Assembly: GCA_003255025.1 (NCBI GenBank)
Contig: QANY01011455.1
Span: 248,001-312,000, forward strand
Source of the DNA: Datisca glomerata
Taxonomy: Eukaryota > Streptophyta > Magnoliopsida > Cucurbitales > Datiscaceae
Direction of reading: 5' to 3'
DNA: 64,000 nucleotides
Shown: piece after piece, positions 33,452 to 44,659 of the stretch
How positions within the stretch are numbered: position 1 is the first letter of the stretch
Layout of the letters: every line of letters begins with the position of its first letter
Position numbers and translations under genes: made by a program
Notes under the pieces: generated by a model
The model's database searches: none
The model's input: the letters and a program-made list of their open reading frames with translations, nothing else
Told to the model about the DNA's origin: nothing

Positions 33452-34230
33452 GAAAAGGGATTCATGATCAACCTGATACTCTCATTAGGCATCCTGAAGG
33501 ACATAACTGACATTATCTGACATAGAGGATGGGAAAGGTTGTGCTCTCACCATGACACTATCCTGATGCCTCTAGTGCGAGAGTTTTATGCGAATTACAA
33601 CCCTAAGGAGTCTAATGTCAATATAAGAGGTACACTTGCTGCAGTAACAACTAAGTCATTGAATAGCATTTATGATTTAGATGATTTCAAGGATGAATAT
33701 TTTGTTTTAGCCTCTATGATTTCTGAAACTAAGCTCGATGAGATTTTGTGAGAGCTGACTGTGCCAGGAACTAAGTGGCACAATGTCTCTTCTAAAGGAG
33801 TAAAAACATATATTCAAGTAGCTCTAAAGCCAAGGGCAAAGGTTTGGTACCATTTTATAAGCACATCTTTTATGCCCACGATACACATCCAAACAATCAC
33901 GCAGGAGAGGTTAGTTTTACTATATGCAATTTTGTCTGGTACAAGCATCAATGTAGGAAAAATAATGTTGAAAGAGCTTAGATTGTGTGCATTCAAGAGC
34001 AAAGGTTCTCTATTTTCCCCTTGCCTGATCACTAAGCTTTGTTTCGTCAACCTAGTTTCTTATTTAGTACATAGGAGAAATTAATCAACGGAGAAGCTAT
34101 CAATCTAGCCGCGATACAAAGAGTCGAGGCTAAAAATCATAAGGAGCTTGTGGAAACACCTGCTGAACCATATTCTTCTCACCCCTTTGGTACTTCTGTG
34201 TACCATTTTGATACAACAAATATAAACTTA
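33452..34230 (+). pseudogene. Athila downstream ORF, part 2 (between copia and Harbinger insertions)
   Basis: The reading broken at FHEE resumes here with KGF. It continues through HRGWERLCSHHDTILMPLV, REFYANYNPKESNVNIRGTL and YDLDDFKDEYFVLAS to a TGA (33749-33751). The next frame runs VPGTKWHNVSSKGVKTYIQV, LKPRAKVWYHFISTSFMPTI and ERLVLLYAILSGTSINVGKI to 34084. RGWE, VREFYAN, the VRG-like turn, the KxW.HF segment and LLYAIL..G..I.VG are the conserved positions of the Athila-associated domain. The reading continues in another frame to DTTNIN and is cut at the TTA target of the Harbinger element. Confidence 0.8.
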
Positions 34231-34794
34231 GGACTCGTTTGGCAGTCATGATAGTACTGTATTAAATTTTTCAGACTATATTGTATTGGATTAAATAATA
34301 TTGTCCAATGTTTGGTGTTATATTAATTAAAAAACTGTATTACTTGTACAACGTTTGACACATCATAGTATTGGATTATTGTAAAACTGTTTGTCATAAT
34401 TTGATTTAGACAAGTATGTTTAGAACTCATTAACATATTATTTAACATTTTCAACTACAAAATAAATATTCATTCAACCAATCAATATTAATAATAATGA
34501 AAATACTTCAAAAAAGATCCTGAAACATCATCATTCATTTTCATAATTTATAATAATATTCATGCAAAAAAATTCATCTACCAAGGCATCACAAAATAAA
34601 CTTTCATGTTCATGATATAATACCCATCCACCAATGCATCACAAAAGAATCATCACATATAAAATATATGCTCCCTATATTGCCTATCCACCAAGGCATC
34701 ATAAAAAATCATCACATCAAATATTTGTGTTTCACGATTTAACAAAATATCGTGCATTCACAAAATAAGTACGAAAGGAAGCCTAAATTCATCT

Positions 34795-35766
34795 TTAGCA
34801 GAGTAGTTTGGCTACAAATGCTCGCTTGCACTCATCCTTCAAAGATTTCAAAGCCAACACATTTTCTGATTTTGCTAGAATGAAAGTAAAGGAATCAATC
34901 TCATCATCAACAGAAATCCCAAAACTTTGTAATTCATCAGCACTGTCAGTGTAATTTTTATCATCACCCACGGTTCTACTACTAATTGTTTCCATTCTCT
35001 CAAAGGACTTCTCAAACATTTCTCAAAAACATTGGCAATCTGATTCAAGCCAGTATGAAAGTTATTCCCTGCTCTTATTCTCTTTTTACCAATAAGTTGA
35101 GACTGAGCCTTGTTACTTTGTTTTGAACTTGATTTTTTGGTACTGAACGAGGAGAAGTAGGAAAATCTTTACCTATGTCATGTATATTAGCCTCCTCGTA
35201 CTATCGGTTCATGTTCTCAACCATATCATTAGGAGTTTCAGCTCAAAGTCCTGTTGCACGATCCTTATCAAATATACGAGCAAGCCTTTCATAGTATGGA
35301 AAAGGCTTGTCTCTCCATCCTTCTGCGTCCTTGTTATGCTACAAGAATAATAAATTAATGAAAGTTCATATTATGACAACATATTCATGCCATCAAACCA
35401 AATAAACATAACATTAGTTTCAAACTGCACATAATCTTGCCATACTTTATTACTCTCCACTTCCACACACTTTCTAGCATCATTCCAACCAAGCCCTCTC
35501 TTGGCCAACATATCAATAACAATTCCATACATTTTTTCCATTTTCTTGACTTGGACTCAATATGTGGACTAACCTTTAGCCTAGAGTCAGGATACCTTTC
35601 ATTCAAGATTTTCTCCATAAGCGTTAGAGTACCAGATTTAAAAGAACCAGTATCACAACGATGGCCTCCTGCAACTACTTCATCAAGTATGCCCAATAAC
35701 GCCTCTTCCTCCAATTTGGTCCAAGAACACCTACTGGTTCTTCATGTAGTATGCTCATTATTTTGA
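34795..35766 (-). pseudogene. Harbinger Myb/SANT-like DNA-binding protein remnant
   Basis: The minus frame 35385-35714 reads EEEALLGILDEVVAGGHRCD, TGSFKSGTLTLMEKILNERY and HIESKSRKWKKCMELL, the trihelix-like Myb/SANT domain of plant PIF/Harbinger ORF1/2 partners. The normal W-T start would be just upstream. After frame changes the C-terminal part includes DKDRATGLSAETPNDMVENM-like readings near 35220-35290 and the piece 34795-35019 (EKSFERMETISSRTVGDDKN). The protein normally brings the transposase to the element ends. Frameshifts and a stop at about 35385 make it non-functional. Confidence 0.78.
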
Positions 35767-35839
35767 TTGTTATCCCCATCCATTCCTAATAAAACATATC
35801 TCAATCAATAATAAAGAAAAATACCGCAAGACAAATAAA

Positions 35840-36015
35840 AGTATATGACAACTCAATCCAACAATATTAGTACGTTGCAACTCAATCCAACAATAAAAGT
35901 ATATTGTAACTCAATCCAACAACAAAAGTATATTGCAACTCAATCCAACAAAAAAATTAAAAGGCAACTCAATCCAACAATAAAAGTATAAGGCAACTCA
36001 ATCCAACAATAAAGC
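35840..36015. repeat. Tandem array, 29-30-bp unit, six copies
   Basis: Six copies of a unit like ACTCAATCCAACAATAAAAG, with CTCAATCC at about 35852, 35881, 35910, 35939, 35968 and 35998. It lies between the Myb-like gene and the transposase gene of the Harbinger element. Confidence 0.85.
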
Positions 36016-36058
36016 TTAAATCCTAAAAATGAAACAAGGAAAAGTCTATCTTAATGAC

Positions 36059-36935
36059 TCAGTTCCTTCTCATTTCATTATACATCTGCATAGCTAAATT
36101 ATTCCTCCATGCACTCCATTGATTAGACGAGTCTATTGTCCCAATAATATCAATCTCCTCCCCATCCGCCAGACCATCATTTACTTCATCTAGCTCAATT
36201 TTCATTGGGTCTATTGACATTTCTATCCTGGTTAGATTATGTAAAAGACAGCAAGCGGTAAAAATGTGACTATGAGTTTGTATAGGATAAAAGGATGGAC
36301 TTCTTAAGATAACCCATCGTATCTTAAGCAAACCAAAACATCTTTTAATAACATTTCTTGTAGATGCATGTAATTCTCCATGATTTAAAGGTGTACGCCC
36401 ATTTCTCCACCCTGATAGATGATAACGTGTCCCTCTAAATGGTGTAAGAAATCCCTCACAATTTGTGTATCCAACATCTACAAGATAATAGTAACCTATG
36501 AAAGGGAGCTTCAATTAGATTACATAAGATAGTCCAACTAGGTTACGGATAGAAATATGGACTTCTTAAGGTAGCCCATCATATCTTACCCATAGGGACT
36601 TAAGTCCATTAGGTCTACTAAGCGCCTCTCGAAGCACTCTAGAGTCAAAAGAAGATCATTCCCATCCTGGTAGAACAAATATAAATTTCGTGTCTAGGGA
36701 ACAAATGCCCAATACATTTGTGTAATTGCTCCCTTTCTTGTCCAATACCAAAGGTTCTTCTATCCATTCTGAGTTGATTCACGCACGATGTATCACTATC
36801 TCCTATTATACTATCCAAATAACGTAGTCACGTTTCACGATTAGTAACAGTACGATCAATAACAAATAAGTTTCATAATGCTTCTATACCATATCAACTA
36901 TCATCCATAGTGCCATCGTGAACATACTCATCATT
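36059..36935 (-). pseudogene. PIF/Harbinger transposase with central deletion
   Basis: On the minus strand the N-terminus near 36780-36860 reads YLDSIIGDSDTSCVNQLRMD and RRTFG. Near 36735 it passes directly to KGAIT..NVLG-like residues, FIFVLPGWE and DSRVLREALSRPNGLK. The normal middle part, including the ALDGTH segment with the first catalytic aspartate, is missing (roughly 130 residues by comparison with the family's usual layout). The C-terminus is an open frame of 151 codons (36059-36514): GYYYLVDVGYTNCEGFLTPF, then RGTRYHLSGW, ELHASTRNVIKRCFGLLKIR, RWVILRSPSFYP and FTACCLLHNLTRIEM. The second D (VDVGY) and the E of the RNVI(E/K)R region are present or changed to K. Confidence 0.87.
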
Positions 36936-38930
36936 TCAAAATGGCACATCTCCAATACAAGATACATCAAAAGCTTCCTCTTGTCAATCTCTATTCAAAA
37001 TAAAAAATACTTTAGCTAAACAATTAATATAATAGTAAGTTCCATTCAATTCACACACTTAACAAGTACCAATTAATATAATTTGTAACTTTTATCTCTC
37101 CTTTTTATTTTCATTTCGCAACGCAACACCATATTTGTTTGAAGTAAACAAGTTCTGATGAAACAAAAGCACTACTATACTTGTAAAATTACCACTAATC
37201 GTAATGTTCATGCTACTGGGAAAAAATCTAATCATTTTTACTAATTTATAAGAAGACTCCCTTACAAGTAGAGCCAGACTTTTTTATTCATGGGGAACTT
37301 ATTTTGAATTTAACACATGAAACATATTCCAATGTGAAGGAATAATGTAGCCTAAGGGTGTGAACTTAGAATCACTTGCTTGAAACCATATAAAATTACT
37401 AAAATAATCATTCGAGGGACTTAAAATTGTTCTTCAAAACAAGTTTTTAGTAATACATGTTTGCAAATATGTAGCAATCATAGGTACCCCAAACTAACAA
37501 GAATAGTGTCAACCTTTTGCTTGATCCTTATGTACATTCTTGTAAGAATCCATATTTCTCCTTTTCCACAACTCCCAATACCAAAAAACCATGTTGGCTA
37601 GAATGGTAATTATTTCCTTCATTACCAGTTGAAGGTTGTTTCACAATGTTAGTCCTGAGGGAAATCATCAACAGGGGGAGGAGAGAAATAAAAGAGAATG
37701 GATTACAATTTTATGTTCGTTAGTCCTGAAGGAAATCATCTTCATATCTTTTACTCTCATGACACATTTCAAGTAGGCTCTATTTACATGCTAGAGTCCA
37801 TACATGCACCTACAGGACATAATCTCTTGGCTTTACAGGAACCATAAATTTCAAAATGGATTTCCAGATGAGGGGTGACAAGTACTTGATTCATCAATTA
37901 CTACCTTCATGTATCAATGACTACCACAAGCTAAATAAATATTAGCCTTTCTTGGTGTGATGCCATTCAATCTTGTCTTAACAGCCATACTGAATCAAGA
38001 CTACCAATAGTTTAAATTGTATTTCATCCTCTTCTAAAAATAATTGTTCAATAAGAAAAACACTCTAGGTCAAGCTTTTTGTTTGAATGAGATATTGAAT
38101 TAGAGCAACCTCATTAGTTTTAGGCTTTATAATATTATTTGGTTGTTTTGGTTAGAGCACGATGGAAGATATTTGAGCAAGGAAAGTTATACTGTAGGGA
38201 ATGTAGCTATTTCTTTCTTTTTTTGCATATTTGTTCACTGATTTACATAAAATTGTTCAAACAATTCATGTGAACTTTTCAATTATTCAAACCATCATAC
38301 TGCCAAAGGTGATTACACCAATAAATTACAGCTCAAAGTTTTATTCCACATGAACCAGATCTAAAATCAAATCTCCAATACAGAACAAACACAAAAATAG
38401 TTGCAGAACAAACAAAAAACCAGAATGTTTGAAATCAACTCCTCCTCTGTAGATCTAACAAAAACCATATCTAAAATTAGATCTAACATAGTTGCCAAAA
38501 TGCAGATCTAACAAACATAAAAGTCCTGGAAGCAACGAGAACGTAGATCTAACAAAAATGCAGAAATGCAAATCTAACAAAAATACAGAAAGAAGAAGAG
38601 AAAAATAAAGAGGCTTACCAGGAAGAAGCGGTGGAAGGAAGAAGCTTCGTCGCCGCCAGGAAGAAGCTTCGTCGGCGGCAGGAACGAAGAAGTCTTTGTT
38701 TGGGTCTTTGTGTGAGTCTGTCTTTGTATGGGTCTGTCTTCGGTAGAATAAGCTTAGTCTCATTTAGTCCCCTCTTTAAGGAGAGGACTAAATTATCCAT
38801 TGTGGGTGAAACTAAATTGTCCCACCATATTAGTTAGTACGGGTTTAATATTTTTGTTGAACATCAGACAATACTAAAATAGTATTGTCTTGTCTTTAGT
38901 ACTATACAATACGGGTTACCAAACAAGCCC
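36936..38930 (-). other. Harbinger element non-coding end
   Basis: No coding domain recognised. AGATCTAACAAAAA-type motifs recur at about 38450-38580, and a repeat of GGAAGAAGCTTCGTCG lies at about 38634-38675. The purine-rich and CT-rich short frames here are low-complexity artefacts. This is probably the transposase promoter and 5' untranslated region. Confidence 0.5.
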
Positions 38931-39734
38931 TTAATGCTCTGCACCCTCTACGAGAAGGCCAAACACCAAGAATCTGCCTAGAAAAAGTTGACAAAAATGC
39001 TGCAGCATTAGGAGATACAACAAAAAAACTTATTGGGAATGTGTCCAAGGCAAGGATATGGCCATAAAAAAGCCTGCAGAAAAATTTCACTAAGCCGTCG
39101 ATGCCTTTTCCCCCCTTCCCTGAAAGCCTTCTTCAACCCTAGAAGGATGATGAGGAGGAATCTGAGAAAGAAGCCGAGGACATTGTCGAGCAAGAGGAAT
39201 AAGAAAAGGGTTGAGAGAGATGAAGAATAGTAAATTGAGAAAGAAGCAGAGGAGTGTGAGAACAAAGAAGAGGAAAGGGCTACTGAAGAAGAGGAAGTTG
39301 AAGAGAAAGAGTCTAAGACAGAGTCTGAAGGAGAGTTAGAAAAAGATAAGGTAGTGAGTGAGAGTGAAAGAGAAGAGGAGATAGTTGAGAAATAAATTGA
39401 AGAGGAGGAGGTAGAGCCAACTCCCTCGCCAAAGTGTTCCCCTAAAAAGGGAAGTGATAAGGGAAAGAGAAAGTTATTCACACCAAGTCCAGAATTAGAG
39501 GAGACCAAGAATACATAATCTCTGAAGACAAAAGAAAAAGGGAAGTCACTAGAGAAGAAAGTAGAGGCTGTAGCTGCAGGAGCTTCAAAGAGCTCCAAGA
39601 AAAAACTGAAAAATGATACAAAAGAGCAAGCACTAGAAGAGCAGCTGCAAGCAGAAATCAAGTATGTGGAAAATAAGTTATCTCTAAAAGCCACCTTGAA
39701 AGGAAGGGGAGGCTTAAGCTCTACTAAGAAATAA
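38931..39734 (+). pseudogene. Athila downstream ORF, part 3 (acidic, lysine-rich tail)
   Basis: After the TTA duplication the plus strand reads ALHPLREGQTPRICLEKVDK and NAAALGDTTKKLIGN. It then enters a long charged region: DEEESEKEAEDIVEQEE, and from about 39230 an open frame with two stops (EKEAEECENKEEERATEEEE and KTESEGELEKDKVVSESERE), then a basic part (PKKGSDKGKRKLFTPSP), ending GRGGLSSTKK and TAA at 39732-39734. The KE-rich tail has coiled-coil or disordered character. A 228-codon frame on the opposite strand (39008-39694) is its shadow. Together with parts 1 and 2 this forms one former ORF of about 1.7 kb. Confidence 0.7.
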
Positions 39735-41074
39735 GCAGTTGATAGTCTGCTGCAGCAACAAGCTGCAGTAGCAAATGGAGTAATCTTTCTTTCCCCTGTT
39801 AATTATGCTCAACTTTTTATTTTTCCTGTCTATTTTGGTGATTGTTGAATAGGGTTAGGATATTTTTGGATTTTTTTTTTGCATGTTTTTTAGTTAATTT
39901 TTTTGGTGGAAGTGGGGACACTACCAAATGCATGTTTGAGGGAGGGGATAAGCCATTCTTTTTAATGTCATTTTTTGTTTTTAATTTCTTTGTTTAACAT
40001 TTTAAGGTGGTTATTTCTGCAATTTTAGTGCAAGTTTTTATTTCAAATTTGTTGGTCTTTAATGCTCAAAATTTTTTCGATTAAAAAAAAGAAAAAAAGA
40101 GAGAGAGAGAAAGAAGGAGAATACATAGTTTTTAAAGCATGCAGCTAAGATTGTATAGATTAGTTCCCTTTCTCTTGCGCTTAGAAGTAGAATTAGTTGT
40201 TTTGGGAAGTTTAGGATGATTTAAACTTGAGAGAGGCTTAATATTCTAGTTAGGTACCCAACTCTTCTAGGAATCAGTTTTGCAAATTACCCTTAGTAGC
40301 TTAATTCAAGTTTAGGGGATGGAGTGTTTGTAAGCATTATGATTATGTAAATATGCTGCTTAAAAAAGTCTTGGTTTTGAAATAGAAACATTGTGTGAAT
40401 AGAAAGGTTAGAAAAGCTTCTCTGCTTTACGCTGCTGAATAACAAGGCGCATTCATCACCAATGTTATCATTCACGTCAATAGTAATTAAAAAAGAAACA
40501 GCAATTAAAAAAGTACTAGCCTTGGTTGCTATGCTGTTGAGTAATCGAGTGCCTTCATCATCAATGTTGTCATTCATGTAAAAAGGTAGTATGACATAAA
40601 TGGTCTTATAATCCTTATTAAAAAAAGAGAAAAAGATAAGAAAAGGAAGCCAAGTCAATAAAAAGTGCAGCTTAGTTGAAACTTTTCCCTTGTACTTCAT
40701 GTAATTATTTACCCCCTTTTGGATTGTAATCTTTTATATACATGTTTCTGGTAGAATTTGGATTACCTTATTAGAGTGCTTAACTGATCTTGGTTTAAAC
40801 TGTTCTAACCCTTATGAATAAGCAATTCTAGCTTCTATCACGTGCTCACTGAAGGGAGTTAGGCAACATCTTGTTTAGCATGTTTAAAATTAAAAAAATG
40901 CTTTGGATCATTTGAATTCTAATCTGTTGAGCGTGATGGCTGGTATGTTTGAAATTTTAACTTTCTTTGAAATACATAATTGACTGGAGTCTAGACTTAG
41001 TAGTTGTTTAGAGTTATGTTTTTCTAGTTTCAGTCGGCATCACTTGAGGAAGAGTAATGGTTTAAGTTTGGGGG
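39735..41074 (+). other. Athila 3' spacer and polypurine tract
   Basis: Non-coding, T-rich sequence typical of the long Athila spacer. It ends in AAGTTTGGGGG (41064-41074), the plus-strand primer of the lineage, preceded by CACTTGAGGAAGAGTAATGG. A second, weaker purine tract (AAGTTTAGGGGATGG) lies at about 40309. A 100-bp direct duplication lies inside. Confidence 0.7.
40430..40620. repeat. Approx. 100-bp direct duplication in the Athila spacer
   Basis: The block around GCATTCATCACCAATGTTATC (from about 40449) recurs as GCCTTCATCATCAATGTTGTC (from about 40550), each preceded by a GCTGxTGAxTAA-type run. Two diverged tandem copies. Confidence 0.6.
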
Positions 41075-42563
41075 TGAGATAACTTTGAGATTTTAGAGTT
41101 ATCTTAGTATTTCTAAGTCTGAGTTGTTGCTTATCTTAAGGTAATTCAGTATTTTAATGCTTAAGTCTTAGTTATTTTCTGTTTATTTAGTTCTAGACTT
41201 AGTGTTTTTATTATGCTAGCTTTGTAAGTTTTTTAAAACAAATTTATGCTGTAAAATTTCTTCTGTGAAGGACCTCTTGAAAACCTTGAGATCCTTCGAT
41301 GTTGTAGCAGGGTCAGATGTTGTTATAGTTTTAGTATTACAATGCAAGCTTGGTGAGAGGTTTGTTGTGCAGTCCAGCTGGCACTAAAAGCAAAAAGAAG
41401 ATTCATGTGCATCAGAAACGGTTATTAGAGGTGTCCTTAGCGCTTACATCTGTGGTCCCCAATTCTTGGAAGTTCGACACACGTCCTCATGCTATGAAGA
41501 AACCCTATTCCCAAGGCTCATATTAAGGAAAGTTCACCCTTTTCAAAGGGTAGCCTCCGAGGAGAATCAAGAGGAACCAACACTGCATTGTATGAAGGAG
41601 ACATTTTGAACAGAAGGAAAGAGGAGGAAGAAGACAGAAAAGGAAAGAAGGGAAGCAAGGAAGAAGACCATGCCAAGAATATTTGTTTATTCTTCTTCTC
41701 TCTCACTTGTGTTTGCTTCATTTTACTCTCTGTTTTATCTTCATTCTGGTTCTTAATATGCTGGAAAACATGGAAATGAGATGTTACGTTTATGGTCTTA
41801 AGCTCATTATGAGCTATATACTTAAAGCTAGTATGGTAATGAACTTTGATATTACTTTATCTTATTAATGAAATTTCTGTTGTTATACTCTCATTAACAT
41901 TTCATTCAAGTAAGCTTAAAGTTGATTTCCTTTACTGATTGGCCATTTTTACTGGAATATAAGTTAGATTAAGGTCTGGAAGAACTTAGAATGGAATCGA
42001 CTTAAATGATGCATGAGGACTTAATAAAAAAACATGAAAAATGAATCGTGTAGATCTAAGTGTTTTATGAGTATCATAGACATATGAACTCACCTTGTAA
42101 ACCCTTTGACTGGAACTTAAAAAATCAATCTTTAATATGAATTTAGCTTAGACATAAGTTAATTAAGGCTGAGATTCGTAACCGCATGGACAACAGTTCA
42201 TTGCATTAGAGCTAAGGTTAGTGCTACTGAGATACTATAGCAACATAGTAGAGTTAATAAAGATATCAATAATTGATAGGGGATTTTCATACTAGCTGCC
42301 ATCACCATTAAATATCCCATTAATATTAAGTTAGTTTCTTACTCTATAAGTGTCATCTCATCCTACTTTATTAGTCAGCTTAAACGCTAGTTATATTTCT
42401 TAACTATTCTTATTCATCATTATTGTTACTTCCTTACTTGCAGGTTAAATCTGTTTCAGTCCAATATATTGCATATTCACGCTATTCCCTGTGGAGATTG
42501 CACTCACTTACTACTTTATTACTTGTTAACGATACGTGCACTTGCATAAACACAAATCACACA
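41075..42563 (+). repeat. 3' LTR of the Athila element (only LTR present)
   Basis: The LTR starts TGAGATAACTTTGAG right after the polypurine tract. It ends near 42563 after TTCCCTGTGGAGATTGCACT and CTTGTTAACGATACGTGCAC, blocks characteristic of Athila LTR ends. The 5' LTR is not in the window, so the target duplication cannot be checked. Length is about 1.5 kb, usual for Athila. Confidence 0.72.
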
Positions 42564-42569
42564 ATAATA

Positions 42570-42930
42570 TGCTCAAATTTAGGTTGACCACATATCTAAT
42601 TATGCCATACTAAGACCCATACTTGATCTCTTGTTGACTATTTTGGGCTTCTTAGGCCTACATTTTTTGGGTTGTCTAGGACAATATGAAGATTGTTAAG
42701 TTAATTTAGGCTTCTCAAGCTATCCCATGAAGAAGTGACCTGAATTTTATAAGTTAGACTTAGGTCCTCATCTGGATCCTTATCCTAAGGACATATGTTG
42801 GCCTTAGCTCTAGGTTGTTCATCTTCTTGAACAAAAAAACAATGGTATATGACTTAGTCTTTAATATTTAAGCAACTAAAATCACAATTTGTAGACAATG
42901 CAGGCCATATGTAAAATTATTACTCTAACA
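42570..42930 (-). repeat. Left (3') LTR copy, possibly truncated
   Basis: 361-bp copy matching 46560-46916. It abuts the Athila 3' LTR within 7 bases, so truncation by or against Athila is likely. Confidence 0.65.
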
Positions 42931-44659
42931 TTGCCCATGTGTTCTATTAATGTCAGCATACTAGTCGATGTTAATAAAAGTTGTAAATTCTTTTATAAAA
43001 TAGGACGTTCAAATAACCCAATCTATTTGTCATTCGAGTTCCTCCCAACAGAATCAAAAGTTGCCAAATGGAAAATAATTAAGTGGCTCAAAATATCAAT
43101 TCTCTTGAAGGATTGAGAGAATGGATTTTCATTTCGTGAAAGATTGAGGATTGAGTTTCAGTCTAGTGATGGTAAATACTAAGACTTAGGTCTCAATCCG
43201 TAACAATACTGAAAGTTAGGACTGTGGCTCTCAATCTCATGATGACAAATACCATAACTCATGTCTTAACCCCAAGGCTGATCGATTACTCCATCTTTTG
43301 GGTCTCAGGCATATGTGACTCTAATTCCTTTATAATATATTCCAACGCCGCATCTTCTAGTAAAGAAGACTATAATGCATCTTGAGCCTCAAGGCACGAG
43401 AATGGCTTGACATCTTGAGTCTCTAGGGAAAAATACTTTACATCTTCGCCTCTAAGGTTGACTGGTTCGATCTCCTAGGTGGATGACATATGAGACTCCA
43501 ACTTCTTAAAAACATTGTGTTTCTTTGTCTCTTCAGACTTCGAGTGTTGTGATTTCCCCTCAAGCATTGGTCCTCATGTAGGTTGGTTTTGGCATGACAC
43601 CCGTTGTTGTTCTCTGCCTCTACAACCTTCTTTTATGCATTTTTGTTAAAGGATCGTACGGTTAAGAGATCCTCCCTACCCTATACCATTGGCCAACCTC
43701 ATTTACGGCTGGCTAATTATCCTTGGGTCTTTCATCTTTTTTGAAACCACCTTTTGTTGGGCCTTGTGTTAATCCCTTTATAATATCAATATGTAAGCTA
43801 ATATTTCTTGGTCTGTAATGAAGATAATATGGATGGTGATGATCCTACTCCCTATACCTCGACCTGTATTGTGGTTCAGGCCAAGATAACTGCAACCTCT
43901 GAAACACGAATTTTGGACTAGGAGTAATATACTTGTCAGGTGGAGATTGAATATAACCTTCCCTTCTTCTTATAGGACTCGTAGGTCATTTACGACTTTC
44001 CACTTGCTCATTTTCAGTCTTATGTTTGCATTGGCAACATAACTTTACCTATTTCTCTTCTTTTACTTCGTTTTGCTTTACATCTAAGCGTAGCTTCTCT
44101 TTCAATGGACACCTCGCCTATTTACTTTCAAGATTTAACCAAAGTTTACTTTCAACCAAATGTCTATCTTGGCAATATCAGTGGTTACCACATTCAATCC
44201 TGCCACAGGAAAAGGTTTATAATCCACACATATTGTCTCTTTTCTTTTCTTAGAAAAAACTAAAAAGTCCCATTCTCAATCAAGCCTTGTATAACATTGC
44301 GAAAAGCCACAAAATTATAAGTATAACGACTCTAAACATGTTGCAACTTACAACATGTATTCTTCTTCAGATCCTCAACCAATGATATTACATGGCCTTC
44401 TAGCAACTTTATTATCTTATCTGCTAGCATGTGATAAAAAATTGGTAACTAACCTGCAGTCATAAAAAATATTTATCCTTTCGGCCTTGTATGATTTTTC
44501 TTTACATCTTAAGTGAGTTGAGGTGCCTTTTGTCGTGTTAGACTTAAACAAGGCCTTGCAAACATCTAGGTCGCATCAGTCTTGACAGCCTCTTGTTTGT
44601 TCTTCCACCTCAAATACATTAATCTTCATGTTTATGTCTCTATAGTACATCCCCCTTAA

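Larger units (their letters stand above)
34231..38930 (-). mobile_element. PIF/Harbinger DNA transposon, defective
   Basis: A 4.7-kb element bounded by TTA on both sides (34228-34230 and 38931-38933), the target of PIF/Harbinger. It begins GGACTCGTTTGGCAGTC and its end is the complement of GGGCTTGTTTGGTAACCC, giving inverted ends with a shared GTTTGG core. It carries both standard genes on the minus strand: a Myb/SANT-like protein and a DDE transposase. The transposase lacks a large central part, so this copy is non-autonomous. It sits in the Athila downstream ORF. Confidence 0.88.
17370..42563 (+). mobile_element. 5'-truncated Athila (Ty3/gypsy) element hosting three nested insertions
   Basis: An Athila-lineage retrotransposon is spread over 25 kb. 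Its own sequence is 17370-19035, 23192-24884, 33452-34230 and 38931-42563, about 7.8 kb. The rest is a CACTA element, a copia element and a PIF/Harbinger element, each with correct target duplications. The Athila part holds pol from mid-RT to the end of integrase, an additional ORF downstream of pol, a long spacer with an AAGTTTGGGGG tract and a 3' LTR. The catalytic FMDDF box and the integrase end (KTSIQLGDP then stop) are lineage hallmarks. The 5' LTR, gag, protease and start of RT are missing. Confidence 0.88.

Noticed and set aside
38455..38837. Overlapping short open frames in CT/GA-rich sequence
   Set aside because: Low-complexity sequence at the end of the Harbinger element; no family motif on either strand.
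39008..39694. 228-codon minus-strand open frame rich in serine and phenylalanine
   Set aside because: It is the complement of the KE-rich tail of the Athila downstream ORF; GAA/GAG codons read as TTC/CTC on the other strand.
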